Part shown: positions 41,378 to 50,245 of the stretch, one piece after another
Layout of the letters: each line of letters begins with the position of its first letter
Position numbering within the stretch: position 1 is the stretch's first letter
Source: Hoyosella altamirensis
Lineage (GTDB): Bacteria; Actinomycetota; Actinomycetes; Mycobacteriales; Mycobacteriaceae
Reading direction: 5' to 3'
Assembly: GCF_014191505.1 (NCBI RefSeq)
Contig: NZ_JACHWS010000001.1
Location: 1,240,001-1,304,000 of the forward strand
Length of the DNA: 64,000 bases
Translations under genes and position numbers: made by a program
The notes under the pieces: generated by a model
The model's input: the letters and a program-made list of their open reading frames with translations, nothing else
The model's database searches: none
Told to the model about the DNA's origin: nothing

Positions 41378-42001
41378 CAGCACTCCGTCACTGTGTGGTG
41401 CCGGAGTGAGGGCCGTTGCCGTGTGGGACAGGATGCGCCCGAAAACGTCCTTATCAAGCGCGGGATCGGCCGCGCGCTGAATCCCGATGCCGAGTGCGAG
41501 TCCGACAGCTGCGATCGCTAGCGTTTCCTTATCCATGGGAAGGCGCAGGCCTGCCTCAGATTCGAGCCGGGCAAGCAGTGCCGCTACGTGCTGGCGAATC
41601 CTGGCATACCGCGCGGCGTTGGCTGTGCGAAGGGTGCCGTCATGTGCACTGAAAGCATTGATCTCAATCTCGAGCCTGGCGATTGAGATGTCGCCCAGGA
41701 CGGAGGCGCTCCAGTCGCTGAGGCTGGTGATCCAGGCATCCGGCGACTCAGTTACGGCATCCGCGACGCGCGCGATGGCGCGATCGGTTTCACGGTCATA
41801 GATCGCGTCCACCGCAGCAATTCCAAGTTCCGTCTTATTGGCGAAGTTCGAGTAGACCGCGCCCGTCGTGAAGCCTGCTTCGGTCGCAACGTGGCCGAGT
41901 GAGGTCGCGCGGAATCCGTCCCGCAGGAACAGTTCGACGGCAGCCGAAATTATCTGGTACCGGGTGCGTTCCTGGCTCTCCGTGCGGTTGAGTCGCGGCA
42001 T
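41366..42001 (-). CDS. TetR-family regulator, divergent from the monooxygenase operon
   Basis: A 211-residue TetR protein. The N-terminal DNA-binding domain is RYQIISAAVELFLRDGFRATSLG followed by HVATEAGFTTGAVYSNFANK. The C-terminal ligand domain is helical and unassigned. The start is taken at 42001 (PRLNRTES after Met); a longer frame runs through the promoter region and was rejected. It is divergent from the Baeyer-Villiger-type monooxygenase gene with 92 nt between, and a 15-bp dyad lies over that gene's -10, so local repression is expected. Confidence 0.9.
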   Translation of the reverse strand: MPRLNRTESQERTRYQIISAAVELFLRDGFRATSLGHVATEAGFTTGAVYSNFANKTELGIAAVDAIYDRETDRAIARVADAVTESPDAWITSLSDWSASVLGDISIARLEIEINAFSAHDGTLRTANAARYARIRQHVAALLARLESEAGLRLPMDKETLAIAAVGLALGIGIQRAADPALDKDVFGRILSHTATALTPAPHSDGVLSHG

Positions 42002-42021
42002 GCGCACGATGATAGTGCAGC

Positions 42022-42061
42022 TTGACAAGTCCGCACCAGGATTTAGGATAATGCCATTATC
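42022..42061 (+). promoter_or_regulatory. Promoter and TetR-type operator of the monooxygenase operon
   Basis: TTGACA (42022-42027), a 16-nt spacer and TAGGAT (42044-42049) form a good promoter. GATAATG-C-CATTATC (42047-42061) is a perfect 7+1+7 dyad overlapping the -10 and the likely start point, and GGATAAT recurs at 42063. The ribosome site GGAAGG (42082-42087) is 6 nt before the ATG at 42094. The adjacent divergent TetR protein is the natural candidate to bind. Confidence 0.65.
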
Positions 42062-42093
42062 TGGATAATAGGAAGATCTCTGGAAGGCTGTCA

Positions 42094-43608
42094 ATGGTGA
42101 CGCACACGCCAGTTCCCGACCACGACGTCATTGTCGTAGGCGCCGGCTTCTCCGGCATCGGTGCCGCGATCAAGCTCGACCAGGAAGGATTCGACTACCT
42201 GGTCGTTGAAGCCTCCGACGGCGTCGGGGGCACCTGGCATCTGAACACGTACCCGGGCGTCGCGGTCGACATACCGTCCTTCAGTTACGCGTTCTCTTTT
42301 GAACAAGGACACCGGTGGTCGCGGACGTACGCGCCGGGCTCAGAACTCAAGGCATATGCGGAGCGTTGCGTCACCAAATATGGTCTGCGGCCTAACATTC
42401 GCCTCAGCACCAAAATAGCGAGCGCCGAATTCGATGAATCCTCCGATCGGTGGCGGCTGGTTACCGATGCTGGCGAGGAGATGACCAGCCGTTTCGTGAT
42501 CTACGCGGTCGGCCCGTTCAGTGAGCCCCAGACTCCGGACATACCAGGTATCGAGTCCTTTGCCGGTACCGTCATGCACACGGCCCGGTGGGATCATAGC
42601 CAGGACCTAACCGGCCGCAGAGTGGCCATCATCGGTACTGGTGCGTCCGCGGTACAAGTCATCCCGGCCATCGCGCCGGAGGTCGAACGCCTCACAGTTT
42701 TCCAGCGGACACCGATCTGGGTGCTTCCGCGCGTGGATCTGCCGCTATCCAGGGCAGCGCACCTCGCGCTCGACAAGCTTCCCCTAGTCCGGCGTGCCGC
42801 GCGCCTTGCAAGCCAAGCCGTCGTCGAAACCACATTTGTGGTCGCCGCCCAGTACAACCGCACCTTGCCGATGCTTGCGGGCAGCGGATCGCACGCGGGC
42901 CGTCGTTTTCTGCAACGCGAGGTCAAAGATCCTGTCGTGCGAAAAAAGCTCACACCGAACTATCCGCTTGGATGCAAGCGGCCCAGCTTCTCGAACACCT
43001 ATCTCGCGGCATTCAACCGCCCAAACGTCCTTCTGGAAACCGATTCGATCGCCAAGGTCACTCCCGGTGGAATCATCACTGTGGACGGCACAGAGCACGA
43101 ATTCGACACGCTGATCCTCGCAACCGGCTTCAAGCTCTTCGGGCCGGGCGGGATGCCTTCCTTCAGGATTTCAGGTAAGGGCGGCGCTGACCTCGCCACC
43201 TGGTGGGAGGAGAATCGCTACCAGGCCTACCAAGGCGCCAGTGTCCCTGGGTTTCCCAACGTCTTCACCATCTTGGGGCCCTACGCCTACAACGGTTCGT
43301 CCTACTTCGAACTGATCGAGAATCAGCTTCGGCACATCATCCGGTGTCTCAAAACAGCGGAGAAGCGCGGAGCGACCCGAGTGGAAATCAGTGAAGAAGC
43401 CAATACCGAATACTTTGAGGCGATGATCGGCCGCCGCGAGCGTCAAATCTTCTTCAATCAAGACTGTTCCAACGCCAACAGCTACTATTTCGACCCGAAT
43501 GGCGATGTACCGTTCCGGTCCGCGACAACCCTGCATTCACGTTGGGCGAGTGGCCATTTCAGCATCGACCATTACGAATTCACCCATCGCGAGCCGTCGC
43601 CCGCGTGA
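42094..43608 (+). CDS. Flavin-containing/Baeyer-Villiger-type monooxygenase (504 aa)
   Basis: A class B flavoprotein monooxygenase. VVGAGFSGIGAAIKL is the FAD Rossmann motif, GTVMHTARWDHS carries the BVMO-type fingerprint (G-x3-H-x3-W), followed at once by the NADPH motif VAIIGTGASAVQVIPAIA; the second half has LILATGFKLF, the ATG motif. It uses NADPH and O2 to turn ketones into esters or to oxygenate heteroatoms. It is coupled to an amidohydrolase gene with a TGACATG junction. The substrate is unknown; terpene-like or cyclic ketones are typical of the family. Confidence 0.9.
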   Translation: MVTHTPVPDHDVIVVGAGFSGIGAAIKLDQEGFDYLVVEASDGVGGTWHLNTYPGVAVDIPSFSYAFSFEQGHRWSRTYAPGSELKAYAERCVTKYGLRPNIRLSTKIASAEFDESSDRWRLVTDAGEEMTSRFVIYAVGPFSEPQTPDIPGIESFAGTVMHTARWDHSQDLTGRRVAIIGTGASAVQVIPAIAPEVERLTVFQRTPIWVLPRVDLPLSRAAHLALDKLPLVRRAARLASQAVVETTFVVAAQYNRTLPMLAGSGSHAGRRFLQREVKDPVVRKKLTPNYPLGCKRPSFSNTYLAAFNRPNVLLETDSIAKVTPGGIITVDGTEHEFDTLILATGFKLFGPGGMPSFRISGKGGADLATWWEENRYQAYQGASVPGFPNVFTILGPYAYNGSSYFELIENQLRHIIRCLKTAEKRGATRVEISEEANTEYFEAMIGRRERQIFFNQDCSNANSYYFDPNGDVPFRSATTLHSRWASGHFSIDHYEFTHREPSPA

Positions 43609-43609
43609 C

Positions 43610-44524
43610 ATGCTGGAGCACATGAGCGATGACACAGGCTCCCTGCGAGCGGACATCGACCCGGTTCTGGCCTTTCAGGAAGCCCACCAGCTCCCCGGAC
43701 TGGTTGACGTGCATACCCATTTCATGCCGAAACGGGTGATGGACAAAGTGTGGGCGTACTTCGATTCCGCGGGTCCGCTTACGGCTATCGAGTGGCCAAT
43801 TGCCTACAAACTCGAGGAGGACGTGCGCCTGCAGCGCCTCCGCAGTTACGGGGTTGTGGCGTTCACGTCGCTGGTCTACCCCCACAAGGCGGGCATGGCG
43901 GAGTGGCTGAATCAGTGGGCGGCGGATTTCGCTGCCCGGACCCCGGACTGTCTTCACACAGCGACGTTCTACCCTGAGGAAGGCGTCGAAAAGTACGTCA
44001 CTTCCGCGTTAGAGTCTGGCGTCCGGGTGTTCAAGTCGCACATTCAAGTAGGGGATTATGACCCCCTGGATCCATTACTCGATGGCGCGTGGGGAGCTCT
44101 TGCGGACAGCCGCACTCCGGTCGTGATCCATTGCGGGTCGGGGCCTGCACCCGGACGCTACACAGGTGCGCCCCCGATAGCAGAGCTCATGAAGCGGCAT
44201 CCCCGCCTTCGGCTGATCATCGCGCATATGGGTATGCCTGAATACTCCGATTTCCTGGCGCTCGCCGAGGCACACGAGACCCTTCTGCTTGATACAACGA
44301 TGGCGTTTACCGATTTCCTGAGCGACCGGGCGCCATTGGACCGGCGTGATCTGCCACGTTTGCGGGCCCTTGGTGATCGCATCCTCTTCGGCAGCGACTT
44401 CCCAAACATTCCCTACCCGTACGTGCACGCCCTCGAGATCCTGGCGAACCTCGAACTTGGGGACGACTGGATAAGGGCAGTCTGCTACGACAACGGGGCG
44501 CGGGTCTTCAGCCTCGCCGTGTAG
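43610..44524 (+). CDS. Amidohydrolase-family (ACMSD-type fold) hydrolase
   Basis: A 304-residue metal-dependent TIM-barrel protein. GLVDVHTHFMP gives the HxH metal pair, FKSHIQVG and VVIHCGSG the following ligands, LIIAHMGMPEY the next His and ILFGSDFPNIPYPY the C-terminal Asp, the pattern of the amidohydrolase_2/ACMSD group. Members decarboxylate or hydrolyse small acids and lactones. It starts one base after the monooxygenase stop; a second ATG at 43622 with GGAG closely ahead is an alternative start. Being co-transcribed with a Baeyer-Villiger-type enzyme, it could act on the ester or lactone made by it (inference). Confidence 0.85.
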   Translation: MLEHMSDDTGSLRADIDPVLAFQEAHQLPGLVDVHTHFMPKRVMDKVWAYFDSAGPLTAIEWPIAYKLEEDVRLQRLRSYGVVAFTSLVYPHKAGMAEWLNQWAADFAARTPDCLHTATFYPEEGVEKYVTSALESGVRVFKSHIQVGDYDPLDPLLDGAWGALADSRTPVVIHCGSGPAPGRYTGAPPIAELMKRHPRLRLIIAHMGMPEYSDFLALAEAHETLLLDTTMAFTDFLSDRAPLDRRDLPRLRALGDRILFGSDFPNIPYPYVHALEILANLELGDDWIRAVCYDNGARVFSLAV

Positions 44525-44537
44525 TGCTGCTTCGTAT

Positions 44538-45017
44538 TCAGTCCCTTGCGCGATCGCGCCCCGGGGTCGCGGCGCGCTGGATTATGCCATCAGATGCAAA
44601 GAGGCTGAGTGGTTCGCGACGCGGCAGCACGACACCGAGCAGACCGCGCAGCAGAGCGCCGCTCATGTTGGCGTAGTCAAAGTAGTCACGCCACACAGCA
44701 ATCTTTCCCTCGCGGAACTCGAACGTTCCGCATACCCAAAATTCGGTTCGCAGCCGACCCAGGCTCAAAGCATCGGTGCGCTCCGTCAGCACCGCTCGAT
44801 CGTCGCCGCTGATGTTGCGGAACTGGACATCAAACCGGATGGCAAGTTTGTCCATCATCACGAAAGCCTGCCTAAGGCGCGATTTGCCACGAACCTTAGG
44901 CAGAGAAACGTTGTGCCACACGACATCTTCAGTTACAAAGCTCAATGCCTGCTCATAATTGCGATCGCGGAGGGCGGCAAGAAACTCAACCACCGTGCCC
45001 GTGTTGGTACTGGTCAT
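44538..45017 (-). CDS. SnoaL/limonene-epoxide-hydrolase-like protein
   Basis: A 159-residue cone-shaped alpha+beta fold protein. The start at 45017 is preceded by AGAGGA; an upstream ATG at 45032 is less likely. LSFVTEDVVWHN is the typical first part, ERTDALSLG and the C-terminal AVWRDYFDYANM hold the Arg/Asp residues in the arrangement of limonene-1,2-epoxide hydrolase (D-R-D). Epoxide hydrolysis or a related cyclase/isomerase role is possible. It converges on the monooxygenase/amidohydrolase operon and may serve the same terpenoid-like pathway, though it is on the other strand. Confidence 0.8.
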   Translation of the reverse strand: MTSTNTGTVVEFLAALRDRNYEQALSFVTEDVVWHNVSLPKVRGKSRLRQAFVMMDKLAIRFDVQFRNISGDDRAVLTERTDALSLGRLRTEFWVCGTFEFREGKIAVWRDYFDYANMSGALLRGLLGVVLPRREPLSLFASDGIIQRAATPGRDRARD

Positions 45018-45143
45018 GTGACGTCCTCTCATTCGAGATCCTGGCGCCTACGGATTCTCCCACGTTCTGTGGCGCGCCTGAAATGCTGCGGCAAGTTTTT
45101 GCGACACTCCGCGAGAATCTTCCGGCTGGTCTACGCTCCGGAT

Positions 45144-46541
45144 ATGCCCCTGACACAGCCTTCCGGCGGGCACCACTCTCACCGGCGTAGCGTCAGCGTC
45201 AACCCCATCTTCACGCGAGAACCACTCGAGATCCCGCACGATCGGTTTCCGTCTGACCAGCTTGATCCTGATACCGCCTACCAGATCGTTCACGACGAAC
45301 TGATGCTTGACGGTAACGCCCGCCTCAACCTCGCGACGTTCGTCTCGACCTGGATGGAACCGCAGGCCAGAACGCTCATGGCCGAATGTTTCGACAAGAA
45401 CATGATCGACAAGGACGAGTACCCGGGCACAGCCGAACTCGAACAACGATGCGTGCGCATGCTCGCGAACTTGTGGCACGCCCCGCCAGCTGCCGCTCCA
45501 ACAGGCTGCTCGACAACAGGGTCCAGTGAGGCATGCATGCTGGCTGGCCTTGCACTTAAGCGGAGGTGGCAGCAAGCAGGCGGAGAAAAGCGCGGCCGCC
45601 CCAATCTGGTTATGGGCGTCAACGTCCAGATTTGCTGGGATAAGTTCGCCGCCTACTGGGACGTTGAACCGCGACTAGTCCCGATGGAGGGTGACAGGTA
45701 CCACCTCACCGCGGACGCAGCTGTGAAGTACTGCGACGAGAACACCATCGGCGTCGTAGCGATCCTCGGTTCGACCTACGACGGGAGTTATGAACCCGTC
45801 GCCGATATTTGTCGCGCTCTCGACGATCTGGAGTCCCGCACCGGCTGGAACATTCCCGTCCACGTAGACGGCGCTTCAGGCGCCATGATCGCTCCGTTCT
45901 GTGACCCCGACCTTGAGTGGGACTTCCGCCTCGAACGCGTCGCATCGATCAACACCTCTGGGCATAAGTACGGTCTCGTTTATCCGGGTGTCGGATGGGT
46001 GGTGTGGAGAGATGCGGAAGCACTTCCCGATGAACTCGTCTTCCGGGTGAACTACCTGGGTGGTGAGATGCCCACCTTTGCGCTGAATTTTTCACGGCCG
46101 GGAGCTCACGTTGCCGCGCAGTACTACAACTTCATTCGCCTCGGGTTCGACGGATATCGCCGCGTTCAGCGAACATGCCGGGACGTCGCGATGCACCTCT
46201 CCGGAGCCATCGCCGAACTTGGCCCCTTCGAACTTGTCACCGATGGCAGCGAACTGCCAGTGTTTGCCTTCACGGTGCGCGACGACGTCACTGGCTATTC
46301 GGCTTTTGATGTGTCCGCAGCGCTGCGCGAATCGGGCTGGCTGGTACCTGCATACACATTCCCCGCCAATCGGGAGGATCTTGCCGCATTGCGCGTCGTC
46401 GTGCGGAACGGATTCAGCCACGACCTCGCTGACCGTTTTCTCGACGAGGTCAAGCGTGTGCTGCCGAGATTGCACCGGCAGGACAGCCCGCAACGCGGAA
46501 GTGAAGCGGCGTCTTTCTCGCACAGCGCTAACCGGACGTAG
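45144..46541 (+). CDS. gadB: Glutamate decarboxylase (PLP-dependent)
   Basis: A 465-residue group II decarboxylase. PTGCSTTGSSEACMLAGLALK and VHVDGASGAMIAPF (the Asp pairing with the PLP ring) are typical, and INTSGHKYGLVYPGVGW has the Schiff-base Lys in SGHK. Length and motifs match GadB, which converts glutamate to GABA while consuming a proton, for acid resistance or GABA metabolism. The ATG at 45144 follows TACGCT (45132-45137) by 6 nt, suggesting a leaderless transcript; a longer frame upstream overlaps the LEH-like gene and was rejected. No glutamate/GABA antiporter gene is next to it. Confidence 0.92.
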   Translation: MPLTQPSGGHHSHRRSVSVNPIFTREPLEIPHDRFPSDQLDPDTAYQIVHDELMLDGNARLNLATFVSTWMEPQARTLMAECFDKNMIDKDEYPGTAELEQRCVRMLANLWHAPPAAAPTGCSTTGSSEACMLAGLALKRRWQQAGGEKRGRPNLVMGVNVQICWDKFAAYWDVEPRLVPMEGDRYHLTADAAVKYCDENTIGVVAILGSTYDGSYEPVADICRALDDLESRTGWNIPVHVDGASGAMIAPFCDPDLEWDFRLERVASINTSGHKYGLVYPGVGWVVWRDAEALPDELVFRVNYLGGEMPTFALNFSRPGAHVAAQYYNFIRLGFDGYRRVQRTCRDVAMHLSGAIAELGPFELVTDGSELPVFAFTVRDDVTGYSAFDVSAALRESGWLVPAYTFPANREDLAALRVVVRNGFSHDLADRFLDEVKRVLPRLHRQDSPQRGSEAASFSHSANRT

Positions 46542-46550
46542 CTTTGTTGC

Positions 46551-47501
46551 ATGCACATGATGTTCACGCGGCGCCGCCGCACCGGCCTTACCGCGGTATG
46601 CGCAGCGGCCGCGCTTGCACTCGCGGCTTGCGGCGGCCCGGCTGAAGAACCGCCACGGCCCACACCCACACAAACGACGCCCGCACCGGAGCCACCGCCC
46701 CCGCCGCCACCCGACCCGGTGACGGCAGTGAAGATCGACAATGTGCGCCAGGCACGCCCCCAGACCGGTCTCAGCCTCGCAGATATCATCTACGTCGAAC
46801 CCGTGGAATATGGGCTCACCCGGCTACTTGCCGTGTACAGCACGGAAGTCCCCGACGCCGTCGGGCCCGTGCGCAGCGCACGGATCACCGATATCGAGTT
46901 ACTCGCGCAGTTCGGCGAACCTGTATTTGCGTACTCTGGCGCAGCCCCGCACGTCCTCGACGCGCTGAATGCCACCCCGATCATCTCCGCCACCGAAGCG
47001 GGGGCGAGGGGAGCCTTCTATCGGGAACCGAGCCGCGGCGCACCCCACAACCTCTACCTGCGTCCAGCGCAGCTGCCCCCGCCGGGACAGGCTCCGGACA
47101 TACCCGTAATGGTCACCGGACCCGGGCCGGAAAACGGGGTTCCGTCGCCCGAATACCGTGCCCAGTACGAAACAGCCCTTTATGACTTCACTTGGTCAGA
47201 GGAAAACCAGCAGTGGATGATCAGCGTCGACGGCTCGCCGATGGAGACGACCGACGCGGGGCAAGCATCGACGCCGAATGTGGTTATTCAGGAGGTCGAC
47301 GTCAGGATTGAGCCAGCTGGGTCCCCGGTGGCCGCAACGGTCGGTGAGGGTGCCGCCACAGTCTTGCGCGACGGACTGCGATACGACGGACGCTGGACGC
47401 GCCCGTCACCGAGCGAGCCCACCCGTTACGTAAGCAACGAAGGTGAGGAGTTGCCCGTCGGTGAGGGCACGGTCTGGGTACTGCTAGTGCCCGCTCAGTA
47501 G
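46551..47501 (+). CDS. DUF3048-domain lipoprotein
   Basis: A 316-residue exported lipoprotein. The lipobox is LALAACGG, followed by a Pro/Thr-rich linker (PPRPTPTQTTPAPEPPPPPP) that would span the envelope. The mature part opens with VKIDNVRQARPQTGLSLADI and includes YSTEVPDAVGPVRSARITDI, the DUF3048 (YerB-like) hallmark, then an N-terminal-nucleophile-like C-terminal domain. The biochemical role of the family is unknown; it is common in Gram-positive envelopes. TAGCTT ends 6 nt before the ATG, again a leaderless pattern. Its end overlaps the thiolase gene's end by 7 nt. Confidence 0.87.
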   Translation: MHMMFTRRRRTGLTAVCAAAALALAACGGPAEEPPRPTPTQTTPAPEPPPPPPPDPVTAVKIDNVRQARPQTGLSLADIIYVEPVEYGLTRLLAVYSTEVPDAVGPVRSARITDIELLAQFGEPVFAYSGAAPHVLDALNATPIISATEAGARGAFYREPSRGAPHNLYLRPAQLPPPGQAPDIPVMVTGPGPENGVPSPEYRAQYETALYDFTWSEENQQWMISVDGSPMETTDAGQASTPNVVIQEVDVRIEPAGSPVAATVGEGAATVLRDGLRYDGRWTRPSPSEPTRYVSNEGEELPVGEGTVWVLLVPAQ

Positions 47502-48676
47502 CGCCGGAGCAACGCTGCGAGGGCCTGCCCGCCACCAATGCACATCGTGACGATGCCGAGTTCGAGGTCGCGGCGGACGAGATCCTTCGCGACACGCAGC
47601 GACAGGATCGCGCCGGTCGCGCCCACCGGGTGGCCGAGCGCGATCGCTCCGCCGTACGGGTTGGTTTTCGCGGGGTCGAGCTTGGCATCCCGGATGACTG
47701 CGAGTGCCTGGGACGCGAACGCCTCGTTCAGCTCAATGGTGTCGATGTCGTCCGGGGACGTGCCCGTCGTTTCGAAGAGTTTCTGAAGCGCAAGGACGGG
47801 GGCGTATCCCATCAACTCGGGTTCCATCGCCGCTGTAGTTACGGCTTCGACGGTAACCAGCCCTGTGAGTTCGCGCTGCTTCACCACGGACTCGCTTGCG
47901 AGTACTACTGCCGCACCGCCGTCGTTGATGCCTGAAGCGTTGCCCGCGGTCACCGTCCCGTCTTTCTCAAACGCTGCGCGAAGCTTGCTGAGCACTTCGA
48001 TTGTCGTATCAGGTTTCGGGTGCTCATCCTTGCTGACGGTTCGAGCGTTCCGCCCTGAGATTTCGACGGGAACAATCTCCTCGGAAAAGGCGTCCTGTGC
48101 TTTCAGCGCGGCGGCGCGCTGCTGTGACTGCAGGGCGAACTCATCTTGCTCCAGGCGGGAGACGCCGTATCGCGTCGCCACATTCTCAGCTGTCACCCCC
48201 ATATGGATGCTGTGGAAGGGGTCGGTCAGCATCATCACGGTGCCGTCAACGAGTTTGCGGTCACCGAGCCGGTATCCGGCGCGGGCATTGAAGTCGTAGA
48301 AAGGCATACGCGACATTGACTCATCCCCACCCGCGAGGGCGATGTCGGCGCCACCCCAGCGGATCTGCATCGCGGCCGACCAGATCGCCTGCAAACCGGA
48401 CCCGCAAAGCCGGTTCACTGTATAGGCGGGAACGTTCTTCGGCAGGCCCGCGGCGACCGCAACCCGACGGGCGTTGTACGCGTCGGGACCGACCTGCCCG
48501 ATGCAGCCCATCACAACTTCATCAACATCGGCGGCGTCGATGTTCGCCCGGAAGAGTGCTGCCTTCGCTGCCGCTGCGCCGAGTTCGTGAGCCGGAACAT
48601 CTTTGAACGCGCCGCCGAAGCTGCCGATGGGTGTGCGTGCACCGTCCACAATGACAATTTTGTCGTTGTTCGTCAT
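47495..48676 (-). CDS. Acetyl-CoA acetyltransferase (thiolase)
   Basis: A 393-residue thiolase. The nucleophile Cys is in NRLCGSGLQAI, the GHPVGATGA motif carries the active-site His, and CIGGGQA holds the second catalytic Cys; NEAFASQA completes the set. Sequence length and motifs fit the biosynthetic/degradative acetoacetyl-CoA thiolase group (AtoB/PhaA-like) in the cytosol. The ATG at 48676 begins with TNNDKIVIVDGARTP, the usual N-terminus; an upstream frame was rejected. The pathway here cannot be decided because no beta-oxidation partner lies next to it. Confidence 0.92.
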   Translation of the reverse strand: MTNNDKIVIVDGARTPIGSFGGAFKDVPAHELGAAAAKAALFRANIDAADVDEVVMGCIGQVGPDAYNARRVAVAAGLPKNVPAYTVNRLCGSGLQAIWSAAMQIRWGGADIALAGGDESMSRMPFYDFNARAGYRLGDRKLVDGTVMMLTDPFHSIHMGVTAENVATRYGVSRLEQDEFALQSQQRAAALKAQDAFSEEIVPVEISGRNARTVSKDEHPKPDTTIEVLSKLRAAFEKDGTVTAGNASGINDGGAAVVLASESVVKQRELTGLVTVEAVTTAAMEPELMGYAPVLALQKLFETTGTSPDDIDTIELNEAFASQALAVIRDAKLDPAKTNPYGGAIALGHPVGATGAILSLRVAKDLVRRDLELGIVTMCIGGGQALAALLRRY

Positions 48677-48764
48677 TGTGCTGATAGTAGGGCATACGGT
48701 GTTCGCCGCCGCGAAAGCACGAACTGTCAAGCATTTTCCCGTTCGCACGTCCGATACTTGAGTC

Positions 48765-49700
48765 ATGACTGAGTTGCCTCGTGACCGGGTGCGTGAACTT
48801 CTCGATGCTGTGCTCGACGACGAGGCGAGCGATCGTGACGACATGGCGAGGCGTGTTTACATCTCGCCGTTTCATTTCAGCCGTCAGTTCCGGCTCGGTA
48901 CCTATGAGTCTCCGGTCGCACTGCGGCGGCGAGTCATCCTGGAGCGCGCAGCGTGGCGGCTTCGCCGCGGGGAAAGCGTCACCGACGTGGCGTTGACCGA
49001 AGGCTACGAGTCCGTCGAAGGGTTTTCGCGGGCATTCTCGCGGGCGTTCGGTTTCCCGCCGAGCGCGGCAGATCGCACCAGCACCCACTGGCTGCCCGCA
49101 CCGAACGGTATCCACTTTCACCCGCCAACGTCATTATGGGTGGATTCGGCAGAAGGGCAGCGGAGCAGCATGGACCCCACGACGCAGATGGTCCACCATG
49201 ACATCGACGACACGCGCTACCTGCTCGAACTCGCGGGGAAAGTCGCGGTCCGGGACTACGACAGGCCACTGCTTCCCCGGCATGTCGTGCTCGGGTGGGA
49301 TGGTCCTGAAGAATCCATCGCAGCGGTTCTGGAACATCTCATCTGGTCGAAAGAAGTGTGGCTCGCATCTATTGATGGCGCGGATGTCCCCGCCCGCGGG
49401 GGCCGGGATATCGGGGCGCTCGCAGCGAGGCACGAGACCGCTGCGCCGCGCTGGATCTCAGCGGTGCAGCGCATCGCAGCGGAGGACCGGTGGGGGGATG
49501 TGCTGATCGACGCGCTGTGCGACCCGCCCGAGAGCTTCGTTCTCGGCAGCGTGATCAGTCATGTCATGACCTTCTCCGCATACCGTCGCCAGGTAGTGCG
49601 GCAGATGCTCCGCAACGTCGGCGTGGAAGCAGACCAAGGCGACCCCATTATGTGGCTGCGTACACGCCACCAGCCCGCACACGAAAGGCAAGACAGTTGA
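48765..49700 (+). CDS. AraC-type regulator fused to a DinB-like domain
   Basis: A 311-residue protein with the AraC double helix-turn-helix at the N-terminus (MARRVYISPFHFSRQFRLGT, then VTDVALTEGYESVEGFSRAF and FGFPPSA) and a C-terminal DinB/four-helix part from about residue 135 (VLEHLIWSKEVWLASIDG; HVMTFSAYRRQVVRQML) with possible metal His. The end overlaps the TTG of the next gene. This type of fusion is widespread in actinobacteria and usually controls a neighbouring small reductase; no experimental ligand is known to me. GATACT ends 6 nt ahead of the ATG. Confidence 0.85.
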   Translation: MTELPRDRVRELLDAVLDDEASDRDDMARRVYISPFHFSRQFRLGTYESPVALRRRVILERAAWRLRRGESVTDVALTEGYESVEGFSRAFSRAFGFPPSAADRTSTHWLPAPNGIHFHPPTSLWVDSAEGQRSSMDPTTQMVHHDIDDTRYLLELAGKVAVRDYDRPLLPRHVVLGWDGPEESIAAVLEHLIWSKEVWLASIDGADVPARGGRDIGALAARHETAAPRWISAVQRIAAEDRWGDVLIDALCDPPESFVLGSVISHVMTFSAYRRQVVRQMLRNVGVEADQGDPIMWLRTRHQPAHERQDS

Positions 49701-50245
49701 GCCGTACTCAGTTCTACACCGCTACGAGCCTGGACGGGTTCATCGCCACTTCCGATGATTCACTAGCTTGGCTGCTGACTCGCGCCCACGACGAGGACGG
49801 ACCGCTGAACTACAACGAGTTCTTCCGCGACGTAGGGGCCATGGCGATGGGGTCAACCACCTACGAGTGGGTCATTAATCACGAGTTCAAAGACAAGGAC
49901 CCAGCGGACTGGGTGTGGCCCTATTCCATTCCCGGGTGGGTGTTCACGCACCGGGACCTGCCAGTGATTCCTAACTCGAACATCACTTTTGTCCGTGACG
50001 ACGTCGGCCCGGTGCACCAGCAGATGATGGAGGCTGCAGCGGGGCAGAATGTCTGGATAGTCGGCGGTGGTGACCTGGCGGGACAGTTCGCAGATGCGGG
50101 GCTGCTCGATGAGCTCATCGTGTACCTCGCGCCGGTCACTTTAGGTGCGGGCAAACCGCTAATGCCGCGGCATCTTGAACTCAAGGTTGAGGAGGTCGGG
50201 CGCAACGGTGAGTTCGCCTGCGCCCGCTACTCTGTGGTCCGCTAG
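49697..50245 (+). CDS. Dihydrofolate reductase/RibD C-terminal-like reductase
   Basis: A 182-residue RibD_C/DHFR-fold protein. TATSLDGFIATSDDSLAWL is the typical N-terminus, AMAMGSTTYEWV the cofactor loop and WIVGGGDLAGQFADAGLLDEL the nucleotide motif (GGG) of this family. It probably reduces a small heterocycle with NADPH; it is neither a canonical folA nor ribD. A TTG start (TTGA overlap with the regulator stop) is the only sensible start and implies coupling. Its end overlaps the recQ end by 4 nt. Confidence 0.85.
   Translation: MSRTQFYTATSLDGFIATSDDSLAWLLTRAHDEDGPLNYNEFFRDVGAMAMGSTTYEWVINHEFKDKDPADWVWPYSIPGWVFTHRDLPVIPNSNITFVRDDVGPVHQQMMEAAAGQNVWIVGGGDLAGQFADAGLLDELIVYLAPVTLGAGKPLMPRHLELKVEEVGRNGEFACARYSVVR

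Noticed and set aside
43610-44524. ACMSD of a 2-aminomuconate pathway linked to the RidA/ALDH operon
   Set aside because: It is 18 kb away, in a separate TetR-controlled operon with a Baeyer-Villiger-type monooxygenase.
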